A stretch of 64,000 nt of DNA from Pempheris klunzingeri (Eukaryota > Chordata > Actinopteri > Acropomatiformes > Pempheridae): assembly GCF_042242105.1 (NCBI RefSeq), contig NC_092023.1:12539933-12603932 (forward strand), in the 5' to 3' direction. The notes under the pieces were generated by a model, which had not been told where the DNA came from, did no database searches, and saw only the letters and a program-made list of their open reading frames with translations. Position 1 is the stretch's first letter; the number at the start of each line of letters is the position of its first letter. Positions 42,677 to 56,400 of this stretch are shown piece by piece. A program made the position numbers and the translations under genes.

Positions 42677-45600
42677 ATGGCCGCGGAGGCTGCCGGTCGG
42701 GATGATGCGACGGCCGCTGCTGCGGACTGCACCGAGATGGACGAGAGGGTAAGACGCTGTGGGGCACCTCTGGGTCCTTTCTTTTTGCTTAAACGGTCAC
42801 CATCGACAGCCTTTGGCGACAGGCCTGTCTCACGCTGCTGCGGCGGCGAGATGGAGAGAAAGTCTGCAAGGACGCACGCCGCAGCAACCAACCACCACTT
42901 GTGACATTTGGTTTTCGCACAATATTCAGTTAGTCAGTGAGGTTTAGAGGGAGGGAGGACGAGCTTTATCGTTTGGGCAGCAGGGGGAGGAGGGCAGAGC
43001 TGGAGCACCGGTCACCGCACTGCTGCTGCTGCTGCTGCTGCTGCAGAGCTCACATCCTGTGTGACGCGCTGATGTGAAAGGGAGAAGTGAGAGTGCAGCA
43101 GCTGTCGGTCGGTCGGTGGATGTAGGCTACCGTCGCACAGCTTATAAATAGCCCGTCAGTGGCCATTCTTCAACAGTTAACGTGTCGCTGCTGCCGCGTT
43201 TGTGCTGGATCCGGAGAGATTTGAGCGCGCCTGTCGAGCCCGTTTCTTCCACTTGGCTGTGACGCAAGTTGGCAACAACTTGGCAGGCAAGGTAGGAATT
43301 TTTTCCTGATCAACAGAACAGAGCAGAGCCGAGTATGAATGAAAAGAGAGGCTTTGTTGGGCTCATTGAGGTCATTATCAGGGGAGAGTGTCCTGCAGAG
43401 GAGCCTGCAGAGGGACAGGGTGCTGTTTTCTCTAATTACAGACCGGATCACCCAGAGGACTGCAACTAAAGGCTGTCTTCTACTAACTCTGGATTTTGCT
43501 TAAATAATCAAGCACTTAAAATGTCAAAATCACACCTTAACAGAAACAGTTCAGCTGGATTCATTCAAAGTTACAGACAAGAATTGCCAATGACTTTGAT
43601 GCATTGGAAATTCTTGTCTGTAACTTAACTGCAACTCAATATTACATTACATTATTCTTAGTAAAGCCACTTGTTACAGGTTGTGGAGAAGTGTGTGTAG
43701 TGTGTGTGTGTGTGTGTGTTAGGTGGGTATTCTTCAGAGGAAAGCATCCATTCTCCACCTGCCGGCGGGTGAACTGAACCTGTTCTTCCACTTTGTTCTT
43801 ACTCAGTTGAGATGTTTGTGTCAGCTGATGTTCACATGCTCTTTAATCGTTGTCCTCAGTCTGTGGACTCACTCATCAGCCGCTCTTCATCTTCTCCACT
43901 TTTCCCTTTCGCCTCCATCTTCTCTCAGGGTGAGTGTTTACTTAAAACTTCTGCTTTATCCTCCATCAAACCGACAGTTGCTGTCAGTGTGTTTTCCTGT
44001 AGGTGAGTTGACTTTATCTCAGATGCCGCTGATGGATCTTAACTGGGTTTAATCAGCTTGTTGTCTGAAATGGTCCCAGTGTCCAATAACCGTAGGCTTA
44101 TTCATACAGTAGCAGGGTGAGATCTGTCTTGGTGTATATTTTTGCAGATGTAGGCTATAGTGCCAGAGGTGAAGCCAACCAAATGCGTCAGATTACACAA
44201 TTCCTAATCTCCCCACTGGCAAACGAGAGATGCTGGATTAAAGGAGGGAGTTAGTTGGAGACTGGGGGAAGCCCGTGAAAGAAGGCCGTTATTAGAGATT
44301 ACCGGGCAAAAGGATTGTTTTACGACCTAAATAATTTGTCTGCTCAAGCTGGAGAATATGCAGAGAACCCATCAGGAATATCGGAGTATGCGAGAGCTGT
44401 TTCAGTATGTTGTTGTGCCAGAAGTGATATTCATCTTGGACTGTTGGGTTAAAGGTTAAAAGTTTCTCCCCACTTGCATTCTTGAAAAAAAACAACTAAT
44501 CCAGGCGAATCCCTGGTTCACATTTTCTTTCAGCTGCTTGCAGTAAAGCCTTTAAACCTGCCAGCACTGATGCGGCTACAAACGTCTGCACAGGAATGAA
44601 ACTTAATCAGGAAGCAAATGTTGATGAATTGTAGTCTGATTTACTGTTTTACAATTTTTATTGTTCTCAGCGGTGCAGAGCAGCAGTTTCCTCATTGTTC
44701 TGAAAGTGCTATGCTGCCTAAATGCACCTAACATTTGAATTATGAATTTACAGCGTTTTATTAGCAGCACAACACACGTCTAATAGAGTGTTTTACAGTG
44801 TAACAACACCAGCCAGGTGTGGGAACAAAAACAGCAGAAATCATCTGAGCTCAACCCCAACAAAGCACAATACATTGTATGTGTTGAGTAGGATTTTGTA
44901 CGACACAATACTATTTTCAGGTGGCTTTGGGAAAGATCACAACAACATGTTATAATAGTTATAAAAAAAGACACATTCTTGTCTAAGAGGTTGGTTTATT
45001 GAGGGTCTTTTGACATTTTGACAGTTACAGTAATATGTATCGTTTGTTGTTATTATGTGGGATTACAAAATATGGATGAATGGAAATTCCTCTAGTGCAG
45101 TGCTGTGGTTAGCACTGTTGCCTCACATCAAGAAGGTCCGGGGTTCAAATCCCGGTTTGAACTCGGGGTCTTTCTGTGTGGAGTTTGCATGTTCTCCCCA
45201 TGCTAGCGTGGGTTCTCTCCGGTACTCCGGCTTCCTCCCACAATCCAAAGACATGCACATTAGGTTAATTGTTAACTAAATTGCCGTAGGTGTGAGTGTG
45301 AGAGTGAGTGGTTGTCTGTCTGTCTTTCTGTATGTGGCCCTGCGATTGGCTGGCGACCAGTCCAGGGTGTACCCTGCCTCTCGCCCAAAGTCAGCTGGGA
45401 TAGGCTCCAGCTCCCCCCGCGACCCTGACGGATAAGCGGTATAGAAAATGGATGGATGGAAATTCCTCCCAAATTCCTTCTTTTAACCTCCGGCTGAGGT
45501 TAATGTGAAAATCAGCTTTGAAATTTGTGGAATTCTTGAAAAACAAAGGCGGAGACGGGGCAAATTTGGGCCTTCAGCAATGGCTGTAATACAAAGAAAC

Positions 45601-48600
45601 CACTTCAGTGATTAAAACAAACTACAGCAAGTTAAAAGACAACGTTAATTTGATTCTGTTAATTTGATTCCTGTTCAGCCCCATAAAACTGCAACAGTGA
45701 GATAATCTCCCTACTGCCCTCAGCCACTATTGGTTTAGATTTGTGTATTTAATAAATCACAGCAGGTCAGTTGAACACACAGTATATTATGATTACAAAC
45801 AGCCAGTTGTAAAGCGTTTTGATCTGTTTACTGCTGTAATATTGGCAAAGGATAGACAACATTATTTAACTGATATCTTGTTGCTACAACACTGAAATAC
45901 ATCTAATTGTTCCTGCAAGCAATATTTCATGTTCAGTGGCAAAAAACATCCACGTTCTGTTACTGTAGACATATATGTAAACAGCCCAGCTTCAGGTGTT
46001 GAAAGCGAGATACAGTGTGACACATAATGCATATGTGATCATAATATGTTCAAATGCTATAAATAATGGAGGACAAGTGCATCATCCCATGAATTATTCT
46101 CATGGTCCTGTGCAGTGATAGAGACTGAGGTCGTGTTTGTCTTTGTGTCACATCTGCTCAGTGTATATGGTGAAAAAATAATCAGTATGTGTCTGCAGAC
46201 ATGAAGACTGTTCTTGGTGTTTAACAAAGTATTGTCCTCATTTCCAGCTGAAGAAGGGGAATATGAAGGCTGACTTGGAGGCTTCTCTGCCTGCTGGACA
46301 GGAGGATTTTGCGATCCGGTGCCGGGATGTGTGCCGTTCGTACGGCAAACTGAAGGTCCTCAGCAACCTCAACCTGACTGTACCACAGGGACAAATGTGA
46401 GTGGAGCGCGCTGACTCAAATCTGCCATTTTGGCTGTGATTGCAGACTGTTTTCTGTGATTGACAAGACATTTATCGCTTTATTTATTGGTTAGAACTAA
46501 ATCCATCATTACAGTGGTCATATAAAAAAGATCAGCGACTCAGGGAAAAAGGGGACAAGAAGAAAGAACGATGAAAAGAGAAGTATTGAAAAGACTGAAA
46601 AGCTCCTACCTTTTAATAAGATATGCTGTTAGTTGTATTTTAAAGCCTTACACCTCCACCATCTCTCCCCTCGTAGCACTAAACAGGCACAAACAATGGA
46701 CTTGTACTTCTCCCAGTCAGCAGGTGTTGTCTCAACATGCAAATTGAGTGAAATGTCCGGGGCATGGCTGGAAACAGTCTCCTTCTCTTTTGCCATGTAT
46801 CTGCTGACTGATCTATTGCAAAACCTTAATTTCCTACAAGACAATCAGATCAACCTTCAATGACTTGTCAAACATACCTGCATTTCTCAAGTGATGAACT
46901 AGATTTGGAAGGCAGGGGAAAAACTAAAACCATGAGTCAGAAATAATTCATGCTCACTTACATGTTTTCGTGAACTGCACGCTGTGCAGAGAAACTACGG
47001 GGAAGTGTGTAAAGACAGCAAGCTTCTCTGACAGGTTGGAAATGTGCTGAACAACAAAGCTGGTATAGTGTTACACCTGGAATGCACACAGATAAAGCAC
47101 AGTGTTAGTCAGGCGCATTGTGCATGTCATCTGCTTTGTTTTTCTTTTTGTTTAATACTCATCAAGAATTTTACATCACACTCTTTTTTTAGAAGGTTTA
47201 AAGAAAAAGGCCACATAACTCTCTCTGAAACCGAACTTGAACTTTTTACGTTCCTGTTTGTGTGAATTAGTGAGCCCAAGAGGTGGTGGCAAATGGATTT
47301 TTGAACCTTGAACAGAGAACAGCTAGCTGTTCTCCCTCCTATCTGTCCTTATTCTAAGTTGTGCTAAGTTAAGATAAGATAAGATAAGATAAGCTAAACT
47401 ATCACTTTCCAGTTCTAGTTACATAGTTAAATCTGTAATAATAGATTTTTTGGCCACAAGCTGTAAACAACGTTATCACTTCATAAATTATTATTATTTT
47501 AAGTCTTGTTTCATACCATCTGATGAATCTATATTCATAATCACATTCATCGTCCTTTTAGCTCTGTTTTGGTCTCTACCACCTGCTGAGAGAGATATCT
47601 GGCCCTTTAGCTGCCAAAAGCTCCACAACATTCACCAGCTAGACACTAACTGTGTCTGTGTGCTGTTTGGTGCTGAACACATAGTGTACAATAAGTTTTT
47701 AGAGCTCTGAACAATGAACAACAGACTGATGATGAGTCCATCTGTAAGACGTAAACAGCAGTAGGAAGCTGATAAGAGATGTTAGAATCATCCCTGCGTC
47801 CTGAGTCAGACTGTGGGTGAAACATCTGACAAAAAGTAGAAAATAGTTTGTTAACCAACAGTTTTTCATGAATGTAGCACATCATGGTAAATATTTTTGC
47901 AGTTTTGTGTTGTTTGACAGTAACTTACACAGTCTAGCTGACGGACCTTGTAGAAGTGCTAGTATGCAGTGCAGCTCTGTTATGCTGCCTGCAGGCATGG
48001 TTGTGTTTTATCTAATATAGTCATCTGGTTATCTTTAGATGCTTACATAGATAATATGTATTTCCTTTGTTAAGTATACAGTATGAAGGACTCTTCAGTG
48101 TTAACAGATGCCACAGTTTCCTTTGAATCCCCATTCGTTTTCGCTGAATATGTTAGTTAGAGCTGTGACGCGGTGTTTGTAATTCACATATCGTTTGCTC
48201 TAAAAACAGATGCTCAACAAAAATAAACTCTCACAACTTCACGTGTTGTGGAATTGTTCCAAAAAGCCCTTTAGGTTTATCTGAAATGCTTTCGGTTCTG
48301 TGTTGCAGTTACGGCCTTTTGGGGCCCAGTGGATGTGGGAAGACCACACTTCTGAAATGCATCGTGGGGACTCTGAAAATCTCACGGGGTCGCATCTCTG
48401 TGTTGGGGAAGCCACCTGCGTTCCCTGGTCATGACGTGCCAGGGAAGAAGGTCGGATACATGCCGCAGGTAAACACTACATCATAAAATCTATCGTCTAC
48501 ACAGAGGTACGTTTGGGTACATGTGTGTGTTTTACATGTATATTAACCATGTGAGCCGAAAAGCTTTCTGGCTCTTGCTGGTATAAATGAACCCAAAGGT

Positions 48601-51600
48601 TCTGAAAATATTTGGAAAAACCACAAATTCATGGAAATTCAAGGCTTTCAGAATAACAATTCTTATGTGTTTGTTCACCCAGAAAGCTTTCTATCTCAAT
48701 GTTGGTCCCCTAACTGATCTTAAATTCAATTCAGGTTTAAATAGAGATTAAAAGGTATCAAGTTTTTTTTTTAAAACCTGCAGATTCCCAGTCACATTCC
48801 CCACATCTCTCTGTTAGCTTTAATTATTACTCAGCTCCACATTTTTACATTTATTTGTCCAGCGAAGGTTTTTCAGTGCTCGTGTTTCCAAAATAAAGTT
48901 CTCAGCCCAACACTCACATCAGGGAGCTGCTCATCACAGCCATGAATAACGGGTTAAGTGCCTTGCACAGGGGCTTCTTTAATTTAGCCCCTGTTGCAGT
49001 CAGTGACCTGTACCTGAGTGTCTCTCATTACTGTCAGCCTGGATATCTGATGAGACACTGGCATGTGTCCTCCTGTGTGTAACCCGCAGCATCACATTCG
49101 TCCCACGTGGGAAGTGATCTGTGACCGAGAGAGGAAGAAATGTGACACCTCATCTATTCTCCAGGGTGCAACTGTTGAACTTGGCTTGTGTTGACTGATG
49201 CCGCAGTGCAGAGAATTTCAGTGACCCATAGCTTTTGACTTAAAACACAGAAGCTAGCAAAATATAATATATACCATTCATATGTTGTTGCAGAAAAGTG
49301 CATGTGGACCATTATTTAATCCCTTAAAAGTTTAAATAATTTCTCAACATTCAAGAGATTCAAGAGATTCAAGACCTTTATTTGTCACATACACAGTTAT
49401 ACACAATATAATGTGCAATGAAATGTTTGTAGTGCCTGTTCCAGACTGAAACTAAATAAAATAAATATAAAATAACACACAAAGTGATACAATAAGAGTA
49501 GATATCAGTAATCCTCGGTGCTCAGAGGGCAGCCGAGAAGATACAGATCTGCAGGATGAATTCAAATAGATACTAAAACTAAAACTGCATACTAATGCAA
49601 TCAGATTATAGTGACAGTGTCCAGGATAACTTTGATTACATTTGTAAATTATTGAAATTACTTTTTTCATGAAAACCTCTACTATTACCTCATGAATAGC
49701 TACAAACCGTAGCTTTACACCCGTAGTTTGTTTTGGGGATGGTAATTTTATTTGACTAACTGTAAATGCTGATCATGCAAAGTGCATTGAAAATGTTTTG
49801 AGATGTTTAAAGAGTGATAAGAATATTTGCGAAATTCAAATTTTTATGGCCGTGTCCATTTGTTTTTGTGTAATTTGAAGGTCTCTGTCATCTTTGATTT
49901 TGAAGTAATCTCAAAGTAATCACACTAGATTACATTTCTTTGTAATACAATGGATAATGTTACTAAATTCAAAAATTGTATGTAATTTGTATTCAGTGAC
50001 TGCCTACATTTCAAAGTAATCTGACCCAACTCTGCATGCTGCCATTATCGTTGTGGAAAATTTAGTTCAACATGAAACATTCAGTTTTTTCTATCAATCA
50101 GTTTATCAGCAACAGAATTATTGCATAGATGTCAAAAGACTATGGCTTTGTATCGATTTGGAGAGGGTTTTTTTTGGCAGCAATTGAAATGTGTCAGTAG
50201 CAATTACGAGTATCCGACACCGTCAAGTACTGAAAGCTGTATCTGAAAATCAGGGTGTATTTTATTTAGGTGAAGTTCTTGTACACCCGCTTGTGTTTAG
50301 ACAACGTGTAATAATTGACAAGTTTGGCTTCTTTTCTTAGGTTTCTGAGTAACACTAGGTCAAGTTCCTCAAAGTATGGTATCTGCAAAAGTGTTATTTT
50401 TGTATTTTGAAGCCACAGACGAATCAATGAAGAGACAGAGTGTTTGCAATGTCTTCAATGCTTTTCTCATCCTGTTCCCTCATTTGCTCAGTTGCCACAT
50501 TTCTATTCACACACAACCTTTTTGAGGTAAAGTCAGGTACTCGATGAAGGTCCACGTGGGGATCAAAAAGCTGCCGTACTTTAAAAAATGCTGCCGTCAA
50601 CTATTCCAGTTTCCCTTTCTCACTGAAAAATCTGTGACACACAACCTTTTAAAACGTTGTCGTTGTGTTTCACAGGAGCTGGCGTTGTACAACGAGTTCA
50701 CCATCAGTGACACTCTGACCTTCTTTGGCCGAATTCATGGCCTGACATCGAAGGAAACCCAGGCACGCATGGGTTTTCTCATCGACTTCCTGGATCTACC
50801 TCAGAAGCACAGTCTGGTCCGAAATCTCAGGTAAAACCACCTGTGGCAGAATGGGTTCAATATGCAGTGATTTAGAACAAAACTTCTCCAGAGAGGTTAG
50901 ATTTGGGGGGAACATAATACTGCATCCGGAGTGTGTGAATGATCGTATCGCTGCATTTAGACCAGGCGCTGTTTGAGGAACCACTCGTCTGAAGTTGTAT
51001 CATTTGCTGCAGGTGAACTTTGGGCAGTATTGTCAATCAATAGCCAGTTGGACATCATTACTTATAGATGTTAGGTTCAGGTGTGGTTGTCAGTGTGCAG
51101 AAATGAAGCCAGGTGCAGTGTATCCCTAGATACAGCCAGTTTATGAGATACGCTAAGTGTGTTTTACAGCGGTCGACAGATGCCTGTGGACTTTGACACC
51201 TGAATTAAATGAAAACTACACAGATAGACTCAGACAAACATAATCACTCTCCCCTTTACAGGCTGTAAACCCAGTGCTCATAAAACTATATGACTTTGTC
51301 TGGTAAGGAGACAAGCAGAAGTCCAATAAAGAGAGAGCAACTCGTTTATTGTAATGTAAGCTTTGTTGAATATTCTCACTGACTGATGCCAATTAGAATT
51401 TCAAACCCACCTAACCATCATAAAAGTAGCCCAATTCAATTGGTAATTGGTAACTGATGAATAATTTGAATTTGAGTAATGACGTTTTGGCATACTTGTA
51501 GGCTAATAAACTTTGGTTTCTGACAAAACTGGTTTGCAATCATTTGATTTGCAATCAAAACTGGTTTGCAACTCATTGGCAAAGGTCCAATGAGTCTTTA

Positions 51601-53359
51601 AACGTTACATTTGAGGAATGTAAAGTTGCCAGTATGTTGCTGTATGCTGTGCAGATTATATGGTGTAAAGAAGTTCCTCTTTTTGCTGTCAAGTTTTTAT
51701 TTATCTTAAGCACAGAAGATATTAACCTGTGCACCAAAGCAAAGCTTTTGATATTTGCATGTAAGGACTCCAGTTTCCTCAGAAAGTGTGACCTTGAACC
51801 TGACTGGCAGCTCAGTTTACAATAAGCAACAATCATTGTCCCATTGAACTGACAATTATGTCTGCAGAGACTTTGTTGTTAAGTTCTCTGCCAGCTTCCT
51901 GCTGCTGAAATTTCTGGCATCTCATAGCTGCTCCTGGTCCTCTGGAACAACAACTTTCCGATCAGCTGAACTTCCACGATTAGCAGCTCACATTTTTATC
52001 AATTCCACAGAGGAAGATGCTGTAAGAAGACCAAAAAGCCTCGTTCTCAAGCCATAAACGGAAATGCTCAAGCAGCACAAATTAAAAATAGACTGTTTTC
52101 CATTTCACAGTATATTTTTGTTGGATCTCTGCTTTACTCATTAAGTTACTTCGGAAAAAGTGACTTCATGTTGATCGGGGCTGTAAGATGTGAGAGAAAG
52201 TTGACCATGTTGTCGCAATCTCTCAGGCACAGATAGAGATCAATAGAAGTGGTAGAGTAATGGCCCTTTTATATTCTGCAGTTATTGGGGGAAGAATAAT
52301 TTAGCATCTCTCGTTTCGGCTCTTGATTCACGTCCCTGATTCGTCACAAAGACCCCTCTGTTCCCAAAGAGGCCCCTCAAGCCAGCGTTCATTAGCTGGT
52401 CATGTAATATTTATGTCATGTGGGGTGTAACAGCCTGTCATGTTACCGAGCCGCAACTTCTGGATAAAACTGGCAATTTTAAAGAGGAGACGCAGTAAAC
52501 ATGATTTGTGAGATTTCAGAGCTTGCGTGTTGGCATTACGTTAAAGATCTGTTGTGTTAATGATGTTGATGATGAACAGGCCTCAGCTCACTTGTTCCGC
52601 TGCAGCCTGTTAAGCTGTTCACAAATACATAATATGAAAGATATTCCTGGTATGAATAAACACACCATGTGGCACATTTACTCAACGTCTGTTTGTGCTT
52701 CATGTCATTCTTTATTTTGCAACGTAGGATCAGCTACTCTGTGCTGCAGTAAAACATGAAATAATTTTTTAAGATAATATTAATGAAATAAAGGTATTTT
52801 GTGAGAATGTGTTTCCCTCCTAACATTCCTCTCTCAGGTCTGTTGTTTCCCTCCGTGTTGTCAGGCAGGTTCGTCCTGCAGGTTTTGTCTCTGCTACTTT
52901 CGGCTCCCTCAGGAGTGAGAGGCATGCACACAGGCAAAGTTTCAACACAATTGGGAACGTGGAAGATGATTCACCTCTGTCACCCTTCAACTCCTCTTTG
53001 TTTCCTCACCTGTTTCCTGTGTGTGTTACAGCGGGGGTCAGAAGCGCAGGGTGTCTCTGGGAGCGGCTCTGCTTCAGAATCCCGAACTGCTCATCCTGGA
53101 TGAACCGACAGTCGGCGTGGACCCTGTGCTCAGGGCTAAGTACGTAACACACACATACTTTACTTAGGTTGCTGTTGGGGTTTTTACATAGACTTGCATT
53201 CATTCCTGGAGATTAACCCTAACCCTACCTGAAGCATAACCACTGACCCCAAAATTACCACTTCGCCAACTAGTTAAACGGCTTTTGTCCTCAGTTGAAC
53301 AAGCCGTTCTCCAGTCAACTATTTTTAAGCTGACTGTGTGTCCCTGAATGTGACATAAG

Positions 53360-53422
<63 letters not shown>

Positions 53423-56400
53423 AACACACACTCTCACTCAATTCTCTTTCTTCCCACAGTTGGCTTCTCCAACTTGTCCCTCTCACAAAAGTATAGCCCT
53501 GTTTTTTCACACACCCCCTAATGAAAACATAGGAAACTAAACACACTAGATTTACGCACATTTACTGAATATCTTCAGTTTCTAGCGTCTGATGTTTGCA
53601 AAGTAAAATATTAAAATCTCGATATTCCCAGTGATTAATGTGACAACGTCTGGGGTATTAATAATCCTTTCATGGATTTGACTTACATTTTGACTTACAA
53701 TGACAGTCGACAGTAGGGAAGAAACAGAAATGTAGAAACAGAGATGTAGGACCAAGGTAATCAGGCAGATCTGCAGCAGTGACAGTGCAGTTAGATGGTA
53801 TTTATTGTAAACTGCTTAATATGGTGTCTGATAATAAAAATATACAGCAGGACTGCTTGAATAAGTTCAAAAAATTGTATAACTGTAATGTAATGTATCA
53901 TTAAATGAAATAATCAATTACAAAAACCCATTTATACTGTTATACTGTTTATTATACTGACTTTAAACCCTTGATCATGGCAGAAGAGACATTTATTAGT
54001 CACTATATGTATTTCTTTTAAGCTTTATTTATTGGAAATAATGCTGTCAAATCTGTCTGACCGTGTCCGCGTTTCTAACTTGGAAACATAACGGCTTCAG
54101 TATTGCAACTTGACAAGTGGGAAAGTGTTTGTACGAACAAACACTTATACATATGTTCTATAAAAGCAAGTCAGACACCTTTTAGAGAGCATACTGCCCT
54201 CCTCCAGTGTCTTGGTCCAGGCTCATTGTATAATAGCACCACAAAGCCTCTTCAGATCAGATGGTTGGCAGGCAAACTGCTGCCGGTGAAGCTTTGAGCT
54301 TTTTCAGACTACGATTTCAGGAGAAATGTATTAACGAGCGGTTCAAGTGTTATGTAATTTATTTGGTTTCTTGCTAGGATTTGGCAGCATCTCGTGGAGA
54401 TTGTGAAGACGGGCAAAGTCTCCGTCATCATCACCACGCACTACATAGAGGAGGCCAGGCAAGCCAATGTGGTGAGATTACTCACACATGCATGGGCACA
54501 CACACACATACACACACACATAGATAACACACACCAGCAAATTAAGCATAAATGCTCGCTCTCAACAACAATCGGGAGCACTGCTGCAAAATCAATAGAA
54601 CAACGCACTGCACCCACAATAGTCCCCATGTTTCACCCCTTCACAGAGAAACAGTGAGTCCATTTATATCTACATCTGTGCCGGCATGTTAGATGAAGTT
54701 TATTCTTTATTAACTTTGACAGGAGGAACAAAAGCTCTCACTGAATTGCATATTTCCTATAGAGTTTGCATAGAGGCTCTCTTGTGTCTTTATTTTGCAT
54801 TGCATTTTGCATTTCTGACAAAACAAAAGAATTTGCTGACATTGTTTAGTGTGTTCATTATTTGTTAATTTTGGAACGTGATATTCCATATTTTTCTTCT
54901 TCTTATGGTTACAGACTGATTAATCATCCTCCTCTGCGCCACAGAGCTCTATTGTTTCCCAAAAACGATTAAAAACATATCAATGAGCCAGACTGTTGCA
55001 CTGGATGACACGTTCCTTTATTTTGATGAAAACGGGCACTATCGTTTAGTTTGACTCAGTCTCACACACACCATCTTACTGCTGTAAATACTTAAATCGA
55101 GCGCCAAATGAGTATTACTCTGCCCCAACAAAGGACTATCTCCTAATTTTTTAAACACAAAAGTGTCACAGACAGTGACAAGTGCAGTCTGTGTAAGAGG
55201 AATATGTTATGGTATGTTAGGTAGTGGTCAAGCCATGATGTGCACAGAAAAATATAAAACCGAACTGTTAGTAATGTAATTACCTGAAAGACGTTTATTG
55301 GCTACATGATTTTTTATCATCTGATCATGGCGAGATAGATTAAATGACTGGTCTGGACATTAGACCTCTGCAGCTGGTGACTGAGATCAGTGCACAAAAC
55401 CTTGCATAGTCTGAGCTCCACCCAGCCAACAAACAAACACGGACAGTGTCAGGAAACAGAGAGAGAGCAGGAAGTAATGCAGAAACACAAATGTAGCCAG
55501 TCAACAGTCACCAGAGAGCCATTTTGTGCACATACTGTGATGGATTTCAGTCTTAATCATGTCAAAATACCTCTGACAGCTAGTTTTATGGTACATGGTC
55601 ACACACACAAACAACAGGGCCTCACACTGTAAAGGACTTGAACTTTGTAAGCCTACAGCCCCTCATTTCTACAGTACATTGAACACCCAAGTCACCTTCA
55701 CTGCTGGTCAAACTAATGCCTGGCTCAGCATAAATCCAGTCATTCCTCGAGTTCATTGTTTCCCCCATTAATCGTCTTTGTATATCCATAAGTCCATAAA
55801 ACGTTTTATGAGCTCTTTACAGTCATAAGTTTGTTCTGTAGCTTAGTTATCACAAGCCACATTTGTTTGCTTTTTGTTTAAAGGTACATTTCATCATTTT
55901 GGAGGAATATGCTTTTATTAATCCATCCACAACGGAAATGTAAAAACCATCAGTTGTTAAGAGTCAAGCTAGCTGTTTCCAACCTTAATGCTAAGCTAAG
56001 TTAGTTCTAGTACCATACTTTACATTTAAGACATGAGAACTACTACTGGTACTGATCTTCCCATAGAACTCTTGGCAAGAAAGCGAGTAAGAGAATTTCC
56101 CCAAGTGTCAAACTGTTCTTTTAAGATTGTGTGGCCTTTTGTTGTATGTGTGTTTATAAAAAGTTTAATGAAACATGCATCTGTGAAACAGATCTAACAA
56201 ATGACCTTATGAGGATCTCAGAAGCTAAGATTTCACTTCCTTTTTTGTACAATAAACCGCCACCACATCTCACGTAGTAAAAGACAAAACCTGCATGTCT
56301 GTTCAAGTCAGAAAGGCTTGTTTGTAGGTGAACAAATGATCTCTAACTTCCTTCCTGCTGCTGCCTTGTGTGCATGTGTATCTACAGGTGGACTATTTGT

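Noticed and set aside
42677-42904. 75-codon frame reading past abch1 exon 1
   Set aside because: It runs through the GTAAGA donor at 42749 into the intron. The next exon at 46248 continues the transporter in phase.
45098-45175. Possible tRNA gene (B box GGTTCAAATCC)
   Set aside because: No cloverleaf fits; the B box belongs to the SINE, which has a body, an ATGG tail and a target duplication.
53200-53561. Frames rich in CVCV/VCVC
   Set aside because: Translation of the CA microsatellite; the same holds for HTHT frames at 61875-62211.
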